From Acinetobacter sp. ANC 5054 (GTDB lineage Bacteria > Pseudomonadota > Gammaproteobacteria > Pseudomonadales > Moraxellaceae), in assembly GCF_002135295.1 (NCBI RefSeq), contig NZ_NEGG01000013.1:57359-121358 (forward strand): DNA of 64,000 nt. The letters run 5' to 3'. The notes under the pieces are model-generated. The model did no database searches and had not been told where the DNA came from. It saw only the letters and a program-made list of their open reading frames with translations. Positions within the stretch are counted from its first letter, which is position 1. Each line of letters starts with the position of its first letter. Shown one piece after another: positions 17,919 to 27,750 of this stretch. The position numbers were made by a program, and so were the translations under genes.

Positions 17919-19262
17919 TTAGAGATGCAATATCTGAGAAGCAATCATCAGATAAACTACTACTCCTGTTGCATCACAAATTGAGGTCACTAAAGGCGCT
18001 GAAGCACTGGCAGGATCAAGTTTTAATTTATTTAAAATAAAGGGCAAACTCATGCCAATTAAGCACCCCATTAAGACAATACCTAGCATACTCAAGGCTA
18101 AAACCAATGCCACCATAGCATCGCCACGGAAATAACCTAATATTGACACTGCAACGGCCATGGTTCCCCCTAGGCAAAGTGCCACCAAACTTTCCCGCCC
18201 CATTAATTTAAGCCAATCTTGCGCAGTCACATCACCAATCGCCATAGCCCGTACCATCAGGGTCGCAGATTGTGAACCTGCATTCCCACCGCTACCGACC
18301 AATAAAGGTAAGAAAAATACCAATACAATATGTGTGGAAATAATGTCCTCATAATAGGAAATGCCCAGTCCTGACAATAAGCTACCAAAGACTAAAACTA
18401 CCAACCAAAACACCCGCTTTTGGTAGAGTCTTAATATTGGCGCATTTTTCAAACTCATGCCCGCTTCGGTTTGTACCGCACTGGCTTTTAAAAAGTCTTC
18501 GGTGGTTTCGGCTTGTACAACATCCATTGCATCATCATAGGTGACAATGCCCTTCAATGTACCCACATCATCAACAATAGGTAGTGCGATGAAATCATAT
18601 TCACTGAGTTTTCTGGCAATACTTTCCTGATCTTCATTGACATCACCCACGACCAAATCTTGCGTCATGACTTGCTGAATGGTTGCATCCAATGGTGCTT
18701 GCAACATTTGTCTAAGAGAAATGACACCGATCAATTTTTGCATTTGATTAGTGATATAAATCAAATACAAGGTTTCACGGTCATGTGGTTGTAGACGTAA
18801 AGCATCAAGCGCTTGTTGCATGGTGAGTTCTGGTGCCAAGTTCACATAATCCGAACTCATAATGGCACCTGCAGACTCCTCTGCATAAGCAGCTAAGTGA
18901 GTTAAATGCTGCTGTGTATCATGATCAAGTTGTGGATAGAGTAAAGTTTGTTCTGACTGACTCAGGCTTTTATACAAGTCAGTTGCATCATCTGAATGCA
19001 TATCTTGCAACAGCTCTATTTGCTGCTGCTTTGGAAAATACTCAATGAGTTCTTTTTGAAGTTGAAAGGGATAAAATTCAAAGACCAAACCCTGATGTTC
19101 TAAACGACTGAGTAATTCAACTTGCTGAGGAATCGTCAGTTGCTGAATCAAATGCGCTTGATTTGCGTAGTTTAAATGCTGAATAAGTGCGATAGCCTCA
19201 TCAACATGCTGGTCTTGTAATTTTAAACTGATTGCAGTTTTCAAATGTTCTAAATCAGCCAT
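17919..19262 (-). CDS. mgtE: Magnesium transporter MgtE
   Basis: The protein has about 447 residues from MADLEHLKTAI. The N domain (about 1-125) includes LQDMHSDDATDLYKSLSQ. Two CBS domains (about 130-255) with AGAIMSSDYV and DFIALPIVDDVGTLKGIVTY follow, then about five membrane segments starting RVFWLVVLVFGSLLSGLG and ending VTSICDATGVVVYLMIAS. This is the complete MgtE layout: the CBS part senses Mg2+ and gates the channel at the inner membrane. A GTG at 19271 in the same frame is an alternative start three codons earlier. Confidence 0.93.
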   Translation of the reverse strand: MADLEHLKTAISLKLQDQHVDEAIALIQHLNYANQAHLIQQLTIPQQVELLSRLEHQGLVFEFYPFQLQKELIEYFPKQQQIELLQDMHSDDATDLYKSLSQSEQTLLYPQLDHDTQQHLTHLAAYAEESAGAIMSSDYVNLAPELTMQQALDALRLQPHDRETLYLIYITNQMQKLIGVISLRQMLQAPLDATIQQVMTQDLVVGDVNEDQESIARKLSEYDFIALPIVDDVGTLKGIVTYDDAMDVVQAETTEDFLKASAVQTEAGMSLKNAPILRLYQKRVFWLVVLVFGSLLSGLGISYYEDIISTHIVLVFFLPLLVGSGGNAGSQSATLMVRAMAIGDVTAQDWLKLMGRESLVALCLGGTMAVAVSILGYFRGDAMVALVLALSMLGIVLMGCLIGMSLPFILNKLKLDPASASAPLVTSICDATGVVVYLMIASQILHL

Positions 19263-19389
19263 ATCACCCACGCTTATTACTTGTTATTTGTATTTCATAA
19301 TTCATCTGCCATCTTGGCTGATTTTAAGGGTATTTTCAAACTATGTGCTCAAGCGCATTACACCCCATTCACTTTACCAAGGCCCGCGC

Positions 19390-19418
19390 AAAAAAGACCC
19401 TCACTTGGAGGGTCTTTC
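19390..19418 (-). terminator. Terminator of the RND pump gene
   Basis: The stem AGACCCTC / GAGGGTCT with an A-run before it yields a T-run on the minus strand, 34 bases beyond the pump stop. Confidence 0.8.
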
Positions 19419-19451
19419 ATTGTAAATTTGAGCAAGATGAACTCGGTATCG

Positions 19452-22400
19452 TTATTCTGTTTTAGCTTGTGATTTAAAAATAGAGCGAATCATCACATAC
19501 ATAAACGGAATAAAGATCAGCACCAAAACCGTACCAAAGATTACGCCGCCCAACACACTGACCCCAATTTCTTGACGACTGGCAGCACCTGCACCAAAGG
19601 CAACCACGAGTGGAATTACCCCGGCACCGAAGGCCAATGAGGTCATTAAAATTGGACGTAAGCGAAGTGCTGCCCCTTCCATAGCCGCATCAATAATTGA
19701 CTTGCCTTTCTCTTGTGCCAAGGCTGCTAATTCGACAATCAAAATCGCATTCTTACATGACAAACCAATCGTGGTCAGCAAAGCAATTTGGAAATATATG
19801 TCATTTGGAAAACCAGTCAAATAACTGAAAATAATGTTCCCGCCAATGCCTAATGGAATCGCACTCATTACCGCAGTAGGAATACTCCAGCTTTCATACA
19901 ATGCAGCCAAACACAGAAAAATAAAACCTATCGATACGAGGTAGAGCCAAATCGCTTGATTGCTGGATTTTTGCTCTTCAAATGACAAGCCACTCCATGC
20001 CACATCCACACCCGGCACCTGTGATACCAATGATTTAACATCGCGCATCGCCTGTCCAGTACTGACATTTTTAGCGGTATCAGCTTCCATTTGGAGTGCG
20101 GTATAGCCCATGAAACGGTTAACAACTTCTGGACCACCACTCCAACCAATGGTGGCAAAGTTACTAAAAGGAATCATTTCATTTTGGTCATTACGCACAT
20201 GCCAATACGCCAAATCTTCAGGTTTAGAACGGAATTCAGCATCCCCTTGCATCATGACACGCTTAATGCGACCACGATCAATGAAGTCATTGATATAACT
20301 GCCGCCCCATGCACTTCCTAAAGTGCTATTGATTGCGTTTTGATTCAGTCCCATTGCCATGGCTTGCTTTTGATTAATATCAACTTTAAGTTCTGCTTTA
20401 TCTGGGTTAGAGCGTTTATCGAGATTTTCAAAACTACTATATTGTGATGACTTCTCTTTTAAGACTTTAAATTGCTCATCTAAATAGCTGCGCCCTTCAC
20501 CATTCATATCCCGTAGCCAAAACTCGAGACCATCGGTTTGCCCTAAACCATTGACAGATGAAGGCATGCTGACATTGATTTGTGCATTATTCATGCTCTT
20601 AAAATGCTTCAAGGCACGTTCACGTATCGCTTGTGCAGAATTTTCTTTGCCTTTGCGCTCATCCCAATGTTTGAGTGCAATAAAGCCTTGTCCTAAATTC
20701 TGACCTCTGCCTGAAAAATTACGACCATAGCGCAGCATCACCAAATCAACATTGTCTTTTTCTTCAGTCAAGAAGTATTGTCGAACCTGCTCACCAACTT
20801 CACGGCTTTTCGACATCGGTGCGCCTTCTTGCAATTTCAACTGCACACTTAAAATACCCTGATCTTCACTCGGAATAAAACTCGTTGGCAATGCGCGGTA
20901 GAACAATGCAAAAACCATGATTAACCCAGCAAACAGCAGCAAAGTCCATAAACGATGATGCACCGTCATTTGGGTTAATTTCAGATAGTGGTGTTTTAAA
21001 CGATCAAGTTTGGCATTAAACCAATTGGCCCATTTTGCAGGCTGTGGATTAGGTTTTAAAATTAAGGCACATAAGGCAGGCGTTAATATCAATGCAACCA
21101 TTAGTGACAAGCCCATGGCTGCCACTAAAGTAATGGAAAATTGGCGGTAAATCACACCAGTCGATCCACCAAAGAAAGCCATTGGAATAAACACCGCAGT
21201 TAAGACCAAGGTAATACCGACCAATGCTCCACTGATCTCTTGCATGGAATCAATCGCAGCTTGTTTGGCTGTGAGTTTTTGCTCATGCATCAAACGTTCG
21301 ACGTTTTCAACCACCACGATGGCATCGTCAACCAATAAACCAATCGCCAAAACCAAAGCAAACAAGGTCAATGTATTAATGGTCATGCCTAAGGCATATA
21401 AAATGGCTAAAGTTCCTAGAATCACCACAGGGACTGTAATTGCAGGAATTAAGGTGGCCCGCCAGTTTTGCAAGAAAATAAACATGACCAAGACAACTAG
21501 AAGTACCGCCTCAAACAGCGTTTTCACAACTTCTTTAATGGATTCTTGGACAAATGGGGTGTTATCTCGGGGATAAACAATTTTATAGCCCGCAGGTAAT
21601 TGTTTCGATAACAGTTCAACTTCTTGCTTAATCAGCGCTGAAGTGGCTAAAGCATTTGCACCTGATGCCAAGGAAATCCCCATCCCAGATGATGGATATC
21701 CATTGATGGTGTTTACCCCAGAATAATTTTCAGCCCCGAGTTCAATCCTCGCTACATCTTTTAAATAGACAAAACTGCCATCTCGAGTTGATTTCACAAT
21801 AATGTTTTGAAATTCTTCAACCGTTTTTAAGCGAGAACCAGACGTGACTTTGGCATTTAGATACTGATCTTTAACCACAGGTAAATCGCCCACTGCGCCT
21901 GCTGCAACTTGGGTATTTTGTGATTCAATTGCGCTACGAATATCGCTTGGCATTAAGCTATATTGTTTAAGTTTTAATGGATTCAGCCAAATACGCATGG
22001 CAAATTGTGAACCAAAGACATCGACTTCACCAATCCCCTCAATCCGCGCAATGTCTTGTTCTAGATGCGTCATCATATAGTCGCCAAGTTCAATATTTGA
22101 ACTTTTGCCTGTTTCATCATACAGACCGATGACCATGTGGGTATCGCCAAGAGACTTAAAGACATTAACACCTTGACGCTGTACATCTTCAGGTAAACGA
22201 TTGATTACACCATTAATGGCATTTTGAACTTGTACCTGTGCTGTATCAGGGTCAGTACCATTTTCAAAACTGATACTGATTCGGCTACGTCCAGAAGAAT
22301 CACTACTCGAACTAAAATACAGCAAATGATCAATACCCTTAATTTGCTGTTCGAGCACTTGCGTAACACTTTCTTCTACTGTCTCCGCAGATGCGCCACT

Positions 22401-22550
22401 GTAACTTGCGCTTACGGTAATCCTCGGAGGTGCAATATCCGGATAACGTTCAACAGGTAAATTTAAGACCGCAAAAAGACCGACCGCCATCACAATAATG
22501 GCCAGTACGCCTGCAAAAATAGGTCGATGAATAAAAAACTTAGACAGCAT
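19452..22550 (-). CDS. RND multidrug efflux permease (HAE1 type)
   Basis: This 1032-residue AcrB/MexB-type protein begins with the standard FFIHRPIFAGVLAI. The large periplasmic loops include SVTQVLEQQIKGIDHLLYFS, and TM4 contains LAIGLLVDDAIVVVENVERL with the two proton-relay aspartates. The second half carries SCKNAILIVELA with the relay lysine. It would export drugs or toxic compounds using proton motive force. It is not AdeB-like at its N-terminus. No membrane-fusion or outer-membrane partner gene lies on either side: downstream is mgtE and upstream a dead gene. It must borrow partners encoded elsewhere. Confidence 0.92.
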   Translation of the reverse strand: MLSKFFIHRPIFAGVLAIIVMAVGLFAVLNLPVERYPDIAPPRITVSASYSGASAETVEESVTQVLEQQIKGIDHLLYFSSSSDSSGRSRISISFENGTDPDTAQVQVQNAINGVINRLPEDVQRQGVNVFKSLGDTHMVIGLYDETGKSSNIELGDYMMTHLEQDIARIEGIGEVDVFGSQFAMRIWLNPLKLKQYSLMPSDIRSAIESQNTQVAAGAVGDLPVVKDQYLNAKVTSGSRLKTVEEFQNIIVKSTRDGSFVYLKDVARIELGAENYSGVNTINGYPSSGMGISLASGANALATSALIKQEVELLSKQLPAGYKIVYPRDNTPFVQESIKEVVKTLFEAVLLVVLVMFIFLQNWRATLIPAITVPVVILGTLAILYALGMTINTLTLFALVLAIGLLVDDAIVVVENVERLMHEQKLTAKQAAIDSMQEISGALVGITLVLTAVFIPMAFFGGSTGVIYRQFSITLVAAMGLSLMVALILTPALCALILKPNPQPAKWANWFNAKLDRLKHHYLKLTQMTVHHRLWTLLLFAGLIMVFALFYRALPTSFIPSEDQGILSVQLKLQEGAPMSKSREVGEQVRQYFLTEEKDNVDLVMLRYGRNFSGRGQNLGQGFIALKHWDERKGKENSAQAIRERALKHFKSMNNAQINVSMPSSVNGLGQTDGLEFWLRDMNGEGRSYLDEQFKVLKEKSSQYSSFENLDKRSNPDKAELKVDINQKQAMAMGLNQNAINSTLGSAWGGSYINDFIDRGRIKRVMMQGDAEFRSKPEDLAYWHVRNDQNEMIPFSNFATIGWSGGPEVVNRFMGYTALQMEADTAKNVSTGQAMRDVKSLVSQVPGVDVAWSGLSFEEQKSSNQAIWLYLVSIGFIFLCLAALYESWSIPTAVMSAIPLGIGGNIIFSYLTGFPNDIYFQIALLTTIGLSCKNAILIVELAALAQEKGKSIIDAAMEGAALRLRPILMTSLAFGAGVIPLVVAFGAGAASRQEIGVSVLGGVIFGTVLVLIFIPFMYVMIRSIFKSQAKTE

Positions 22551-22862
22551 CAGTCCGTGTCACTTATCAGTTAAATAAATTAAAAAAATGATATCTCGTA
22601 GAGATCAAAAAATCATTTTTTGATGATTGATCACAATATCGATGAACACAAGCCCATACTACATAAAAACGCTCGATCTCCATAAATATGGAGAAAATAT
22701 GTAGGCTTTTTTCTTGGCATTATTTTAGTAAATTTATGTGACAAAACGGATTCTGTCATTAATTTTTAGTGACACAAATGCAGTGTATGCCGTGCTACTC
22801 AGACATTTAAATAACAAGTATCGAGGCAAACATACACAAACAATGAGTACAAGACATTTTAA
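22551..22862. other. Gene-free divergent region upstream of the RND gene
   Basis: This AT-rich stretch includes an inverted repeat around 22606-22634 (TGATCAC/ATCAAA elements near AAAAAATCATTTTTTGATGA). No gene, and no regulator gene for the pump, is seen here. Confidence 0.5.
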
Positions 22863-23759
22863 ATGAAAGTACAAACAAAGCTTTCCACAAAAATAAAAAA
22901 TTGGGTCATCATCATTGTGCCGTCATGGCCCGCTTTCGACTCACAGGCATTGTGCTAACAGGTTGTAATTCAGATGATGATCACATTCAAATAAGTTAAC
23001 CGCCGACTCTACCAGATAGCATTTTTATCATTATTGGGCACCCTGGTGCGAGTGCATTAAGACCTGAACACACCTTGGCATCGTACCCAAAAACGATGGA
23101 TGATGGTGCTGACTTTATTGAGCCCGACCTCGTCCCAACCAAAGATTGCTATTTAGTTGCGTGATATGAAAGCGAAATTAGTGCTACATCTAACATCAGC
23201 ACTTTAACGCAATTCGCTAACCGCAAAACCACAAAGAAAATTGATGGAATTGAATATACAGATCGGTTTACCGAAGACTTTAACTTAAATAAACTCACCT
23301 AAAATGTGAAAACACAAGAACGCATTCCAAGAAGAGCTTAAAGCACGCTTAAATTATTCAACTATTAGATAATCCAACTGCCATTCCCAACGATCTATAA
23401 GCACAACCAGAACCCAAAACTTTTGCCAGTTTAGCGACTGCTGAAGGTCTAAAAAATGTAGCAAGTTATGCAGATGGTTTGGGTCCAAGCAAAACTTATA
23501 TTTTTTCTAACACGAAGTTTAAGTAGACCAATTTCGTTCAAGACGCACATGCAGCAGGGTTAAAGTCCACCCTTATACGCTACGTCCTGAAAATGGCTTT
23601 TTACCCAATTATTTAAAATGTACATCAGTCTCAACCGAACGTTGTGATAGTGGTGCAATTCAAGAATTTCAAATTTTTTATAAAACTTGTGTAAATGACA
23701 TCTTTGCGGATGATCCCTCACTTGCGAGAAGTACGTTGGATCAAATCAAAAAACCATAA
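22863..23759 (+). pseudogene. Glycerophosphodiester phosphodiesterase, inactivated
   Basis: The reading [20 protein letters not shown] then [14 protein letters not shown] is the GlpQ/GDPD catalytic start, with one change: GHP where the family has GHR. The reading continues with TLTQFANRKTTKKIDGIEYT, FTEDFNLNKL, ERIP, YTLRPENGFLPNYLK and a GlpQ-like end (DIFADDPSLARSTLDQIKK). Multiple stops (after YLVA, NKLT and others) and frameshifts break it. The ATG at 22863 begins a damaged lipoprotein-like signal. The intact enzyme hydrolyses glycerophosphodiesters in the periplasm. Confidence 0.85.
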
Positions 23760-23771
23760 ATTCAACTTCAT

Positions 23772-23797
23772 AAAAAAGACGCCAAGGCGTCTTTTTT
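23772..23797. terminator. Bidirectional terminator
   Basis: AAAAAAGACGCC and GGCGTCTTTTTT form the stem. It serves the dead phosphodiesterase gene and the converging metallo-hydrolase gene. Confidence 0.85.
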
Positions 23798-23820
23798 AGC
23801 GAACATAATTTCATTTTCGA

Positions 23821-25359
23821 TTATAGCGGTTGTGCTAAATATTCTGCGGTGGTGGGAACTTTTGCAGGTACTGAAAGAGGATTTTGAGCATTGTTTGGTG
23901 CCGAAATTGTTGGCGTTGAATGTATTGTCTGGGCTGGATCAACACTCACATTTGAAACTTCTGCTACCACAGATGTCGAAGTCGATGTTGTAGCATTGGT
24001 TAAAGTCGGCACAACTGAAGTTGCTGAAACAACGCCTACATTTTGTGCAATATTCGTTGCTACTGTTCCAACTGGTGTTGGTAGAGCTGGAGCAACTGGT
24101 ACTACAACGCTTGATGGAGCAGCTGTGGTGGTTGGGGTGTTGTTTAATGGCTCACTTACTGGCTTAACAACTTGCTCAATAACAGATGCAGCCATCGTCA
24201 TTGGAACTGAAACTATTACAGGTGTTTGAACTGGAGCAGTTACAGGAGTTTGTATCGCTGTTGCTGGTTGAACAACATTGATAGCAGGCGTAATAGCGAT
24301 TACTGGAGTATGAGATGTCACTGTAGCGGTTGCTAAAACGGGTACAACTGGGGCTTGAGCGACTGCTGGAATAACGCTTGGCGCCAAGTTGATTGGATTC
24401 CAACGGAAGTGTCCCTCACTCATTTCACTAATTTTGCCAATACCAGGGAATGCCAAATGAGCAAATGCAACAAAACTTTGTTCCTGAGCAAAGCGTTTGA
24501 AAATTGCGATGCGTGTTTCACTCGCTTGAATTGGATCAACATCAAAATCAACAGAAAGCTTTGGCTGTTCAAATTGCAAATGATGTGAATGTACGACATC
24601 CCCTAAAATTGCAAAACTTTTGCCTTGTGATTTGATGAGATATGAATAATGACCTGGCGTGTGCCCTACACTTGCAAGAACTTCAATACCATTAATGACC
24701 GAACCCTGACTAAACGTCTTAAAACTTCTTAAAGTTTGATAAGGTGCAACAGCGGCTTTAATTTTATTCACGGTATCGAGAAAGCCTTGGCGTTTTTCTT
24801 CTGGCAAGCTTGTGACAGTTGTATCACCTAACCAATAGGCATTTTCAAGTTCATTCACATACACCGTTGCATTTGGAAAAACTGCTTTCCCGTCTTTACT
24901 CATTCCACATGCATGATCAGGATGTAAATGGGTTAAGAATACTGTGCGTATACGATTTAACTTATAGCCTGCAGCTTCAATATTCTGTGCAATCGAGCCT
25001 AAATTAGCACCAAAACAGCTTGCAGCACCACTGTCAATTAAGCTAATTCCACCTTGACCATCATCAATTAAATACGCATTTACACTAGTTTGAATACCTT
25101 TAGTTTGGTCTACAGATAGCTGAGTAAATAAAGCACTACGCTCTTCTGGACTTATATTTTTACTAAATAAAGATGGGCTTAGCTCAAGCGATCCATCTCG
25201 AAGTGCCACAACTTTATATTGCCCTACTTGAAAATCAAAATAACCAAGAGGTTGAGCAGCATTGATTTTAACTTCCGTCTGAACACTTACAGGTTCTGCA
25301 AATAATAAATGGCTAGAGAAAATACCTGCCGCAAATACGGCAAAACTTATATTTTTCAT
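23821..25359 (-). CDS. Exported metallo-beta-lactamase-fold hydrolase with low-complexity tail
   Basis: In this 512-residue protein a signal peptide (1-21, ending LLFA) leads into an MBL-fold domain. The domain has TVFLTHLHPDHACGM (144-149), GHTPGH (232-237), ILGD (D254) and the last histidine in FAHLAFPGIG (H301), the full zinc set. From about residue 329 to the end, about 180 residues are Val/Pro/Thr/Ala-rich without recognisable domain (VAQAPVVPVLATATV, SVVVPVAPALPTPVGTVA). Typical relatives end near residue 320-330. The domain resembles quorum-quenching lactonase and similar hydrolases, but the substrate is unknown. The tail may be a periplasmic spacer or a cell-surface segment. Confidence 0.85.
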   Translation of the reverse strand: MKNISFAVFAAGIFSSHLLFAEPVSVQTEVKINAAQPLGYFDFQVGQYKVVALRDGSLELSPSLFSKNISPEERSALFTQLSVDQTKGIQTSVNAYLIDDGQGGISLIDSGAASCFGANLGSIAQNIEAAGYKLNRIRTVFLTHLHPDHACGMSKDGKAVFPNATVYVNELENAYWLGDTTVTSLPEEKRQGFLDTVNKIKAAVAPYQTLRSFKTFSQGSVINGIEVLASVGHTPGHYSYLIKSQGKSFAILGDVVHSHHLQFEQPKLSVDFDVDPIQASETRIAIFKRFAQEQSFVAFAHLAFPGIGKISEMSEGHFRWNPINLAPSVIPAVAQAPVVPVLATATVTSHTPVIAITPAINVVQPATAIQTPVTAPVQTPVIVSVPMTMAASVIEQVVKPVSEPLNNTPTTTAAPSSVVVPVAPALPTPVGTVATNIAQNVGVVSATSVVPTLTNATTSTSTSVVAEVSNVSVDPAQTIHSTPTISAPNNAQNPLSVPAKVPTTAEYLAQPL

Positions 25360-25630
25360 GGTCGACCTATATGACTCTTATTCTGTAACAGCAATGAAGC
25401 GAGTACTTCAAATAACTAAAATGTGAAACCTTCGCATTGTGCCTGAAATCCATCCAAATTTTAAGCACAAATACAAATATACCAAGTGTGAATTAGAATG
25501 CGTCAGCTATTACTAGTCTCAATGATCATTTAAGGATGAATTTTAAATAAACTCGGACTGTGCAAGAAAACTTTAAGGTAGCCATGCTATATTTTCGCCA
25601 GTTTTTAAATCTATACGTCTGTACAGTGTT

Positions 25631-26005
25631 ATGAGTGATATTTCCCCATTTAAAGGTAAATCTGGAATTAAACGAATTCTAAATGCTACTCAATATTCGA
25701 TTGCAGGTTTTAAATCTGCATTTGTAAATGAAGCTGCATTTCGACAAATTGTATTAATTAATGTGGTGTTGATTCCTACCAGTTTTTTCCTCAATGTCAC
25801 TGCATTTGAGCAAGCGCTCATGGTTGCGGTGTGTTTACTTGCGTTAATTGTGGAATTATTTAATTCCGCAATTGAAGCAGTGGTCGATCGTATTTCACTA
25901 GAACGTCATGAACTTTCAAAAAATGCCAAAGATATGGGCAGCGCAGCACAATTTGTTTCGCTGAGTATTATTTTCTTTGTTTGGCTCATTATTTTAGTGC
26001 GTTAA
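25631..26005 (+). CDS. dgkA: Diacylglycerol kinase DgkA
   Basis: This 124-residue membrane protein with three membrane helices has the family signature LIVELFNSAIEAVVDRISLE, followed by HELSKNAKDMGSAAQFVSL, which holds active-site Glu, Asn and Lys. It phosphorylates diacylglycerol with ATP and returns lipid turnover products to phosphatidic acid. Length and motif order agree with the prokaryotic family. It appears to be monocistronic. Confidence 0.95.
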   Translation: MSDISPFKGKSGIKRILNATQYSIAGFKSAFVNEAAFRQIVLINVVLIPTSFFLNVTAFEQALMVAVCLLALIVELFNSAIEAVVDRISLERHELSKNAKDMGSAAQFVSLSIIFFVWLIILVR

Positions 26006-26101
26006 CTTGATTTAATAGTTTTAATTCCCCTTCACTTTAAATCTTCACAAATTTTAAAAGCATCAATATTGATGCATTTTTTATTGCCTAAATTTTCCCA
26101 T

Positions 26102-26129
26102 AAAAAAACCCAGCTTTCGCTGGGTTTTT
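26102..26129 (-). terminator. Terminator of aceA
   Basis: The stem AAAACCCAGC / GCTGGGTTTT with loop TTTC lies 17 bases beyond the aceA stop, with a T-run on the minus strand. Confidence 0.85.
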
Positions 26130-26145
26130 CGAATCAGTTCAGTGC

Positions 26146-27750
26146 TTAGTGAGCAGCAAATTGGTTCATTGTGTTTTTAGCATCATCATGCGCTTTAAGA
26201 GCGTTGTCACCAGAGAAGATTTCTTTGTGATCATCACCGATGTCAGAACCAGCCATTGCTTGGTGTTTAACACAAGAGATTGTACCGCGGATCTCTTTAC
26301 GTTGAACGCCAGCTACATAAGCAAGCATACCTTGGTCGCCGAAGTAACCTTGAGCAAGCTCGTGAGTAGAAAGCGCAGCTGTGTGGTAAGTCGGAAGTGT
26401 AATCAAGTGATGGAACACGCCCGCTTCACGAGAAGCATCTGCTTGGAATGTACGTACTTTTTCGTCAGCATCAGCAGCTAATTCAGTTGCATCGTACTCA
26501 GCGCTCATTAGTTTAGCGCGGTCGTAAGCAGAAACGTCTTTACCTTCAGCAACCCAACGGTCGTAAGACTGTTGACGGAAGTTTAAAGTCCAGTTGAAAG
26601 ATGGAGAGTTGTTATAAACAAGCTTCGCATTTGGAACTGTTTCTTTAACACGGTTAACCATGTGAGCGATTTCTTCTACGTTTGGAGTCGCAGTTTCGAT
26701 CCAAAGAAGGTCAGCGCCGTTTTGAAGGCTAGATACACAGTCAAGTACAACACGGTCAATTTGAGTGTCTGGACGGAATTGGTACAAGCCAGAAGCAAGA
26801 CGTTTTGGACGGTGAAGTTTACCATCACGTTTGATTAGGATTTCGTCTTCTTGAGCATCAGCGATGTCAATTTCAACTGTGTCTAAGAAACCGATGTATT
26901 GAGAAGCGATGTCGCCTGGCTCTTTAACCACTGGGATTTTTTGAGTCAAGTCAGCGCCTTCAGAGTCAGTACGCGCAACGATGATACCGTCGTCAAGACC
27001 CATTTCTAAGAATGCATAACGAAGTGCATGGATTTTAGAGATGAAATCTTCGTGTGGAACTGTAACTTTACCAGCTTGGTGACCACATTGTTTAGCATCA
27101 GATACTTGGTTTTCGATTTGTAGTGCACAAGCACCAGCTTCAATCATTTTCTTAGCAAGTAAGTAAGTCGCTTCTTCGTTACCGAAACCAGCGTCGATGT
27201 CAGCAATAATTGGCACAACGTGAGTTTGGAAACCGTCGATTTGAGCAGTGATTTCAGCTGCTTTAGCAGTATCACCAGCTTCGTTTGCTTTTTTAAGCGC
27301 ACGGAACAAATCGTTTAATTCTTTCGCATCAGCTTGGCGAAGGAAAGTGTAAATTTCTTCGATCAATGCAGGTACTGAAGTTTTTTCGTGCATAGATTGG
27401 TCAGGAAGTGGACCGAATTCTGAACGAAGTGCAGCAACCATCCAACCTGAAAGGTAGATGTAACGACGGTCAGTAGTACCGAAGTATTTTTTGTTCGCAA
27501 TCATTTTTTGTTGTGCGATGAAACCGTGCCAGCAACCCAAAGACTGAGTGTATTGGCTAGAGTCAGCATCATAAGCTGCCATATCACGACGCATAATCGC
27601 AGCTGTGTATTTAGCAATGTCTAAACCAGTTTTGAAACGGTTTTGCATTTGCATACGTGCAGCATCTTCAGGAGAGATGTCCGCCCAAGTGTTGCCGAAT
27701 TTTGCTTTTAATTCGCGGATTGCATCAATCGCTGTTTGGTATGTAGTCAT
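26146..27750 (-). CDS. aceA: Isocitrate lyase, large form
   Basis: The protein has 534 residues from the ATG at 27750, which follows CAGGAACATATC; a frame beginning 18 codons earlier lacks a ribosome site. IIADIDAGFGNEEATYLLAK and the active-site motif KQCGH (about 220-224, catalytic C222) identify it. The KQCGH form and the length belong to the long subgroup found in Pseudomonas and Acinetobacter rather than the 430-residue E. coli form. It splits isocitrate into glyoxylate and succinate, allowing growth on acetate and fatty acids. A LysR-type regulator diverges from it. Confidence 0.95.
   Translation of the reverse strand: MTTYQTAIDAIRELKAKFGNTWADISPEDAARMQMQNRFKTGLDIAKYTAAIMRRDMAAYDADSSQYTQSLGCWHGFIAQQKMIANKKYFGTTDRRYIYLSGWMVAALRSEFGPLPDQSMHEKTSVPALIEEIYTFLRQADAKELNDLFRALKKANEAGDTAKAAEITAQIDGFQTHVVPIIADIDAGFGNEEATYLLAKKMIEAGACALQIENQVSDAKQCGHQAGKVTVPHEDFISKIHALRYAFLEMGLDDGIIVARTDSEGADLTQKIPVVKEPGDIASQYIGFLDTVEIDIADAQEDEILIKRDGKLHRPKRLASGLYQFRPDTQIDRVVLDCVSSLQNGADLLWIETATPNVEEIAHMVNRVKETVPNAKLVYNNSPSFNWTLNFRQQSYDRWVAEGKDVSAYDRAKLMSAEYDATELAADADEKVRTFQADASREAGVFHHLITLPTYHTAALSTHELAQGYFGDQGMLAYVAGVQRKEIRGTISCVKHQAMAGSDIGDDHKEIFSGDNALKAHDDAKNTMNQFAAH

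Noticed and set aside
23891..24229. Open frame of 112 codons opposite the metallo-hydrolase tail
   Set aside because: Repetitive coding sequence on the other strand leaves open antisense frames; the Thr/Val-rich product mirrors the repeats.
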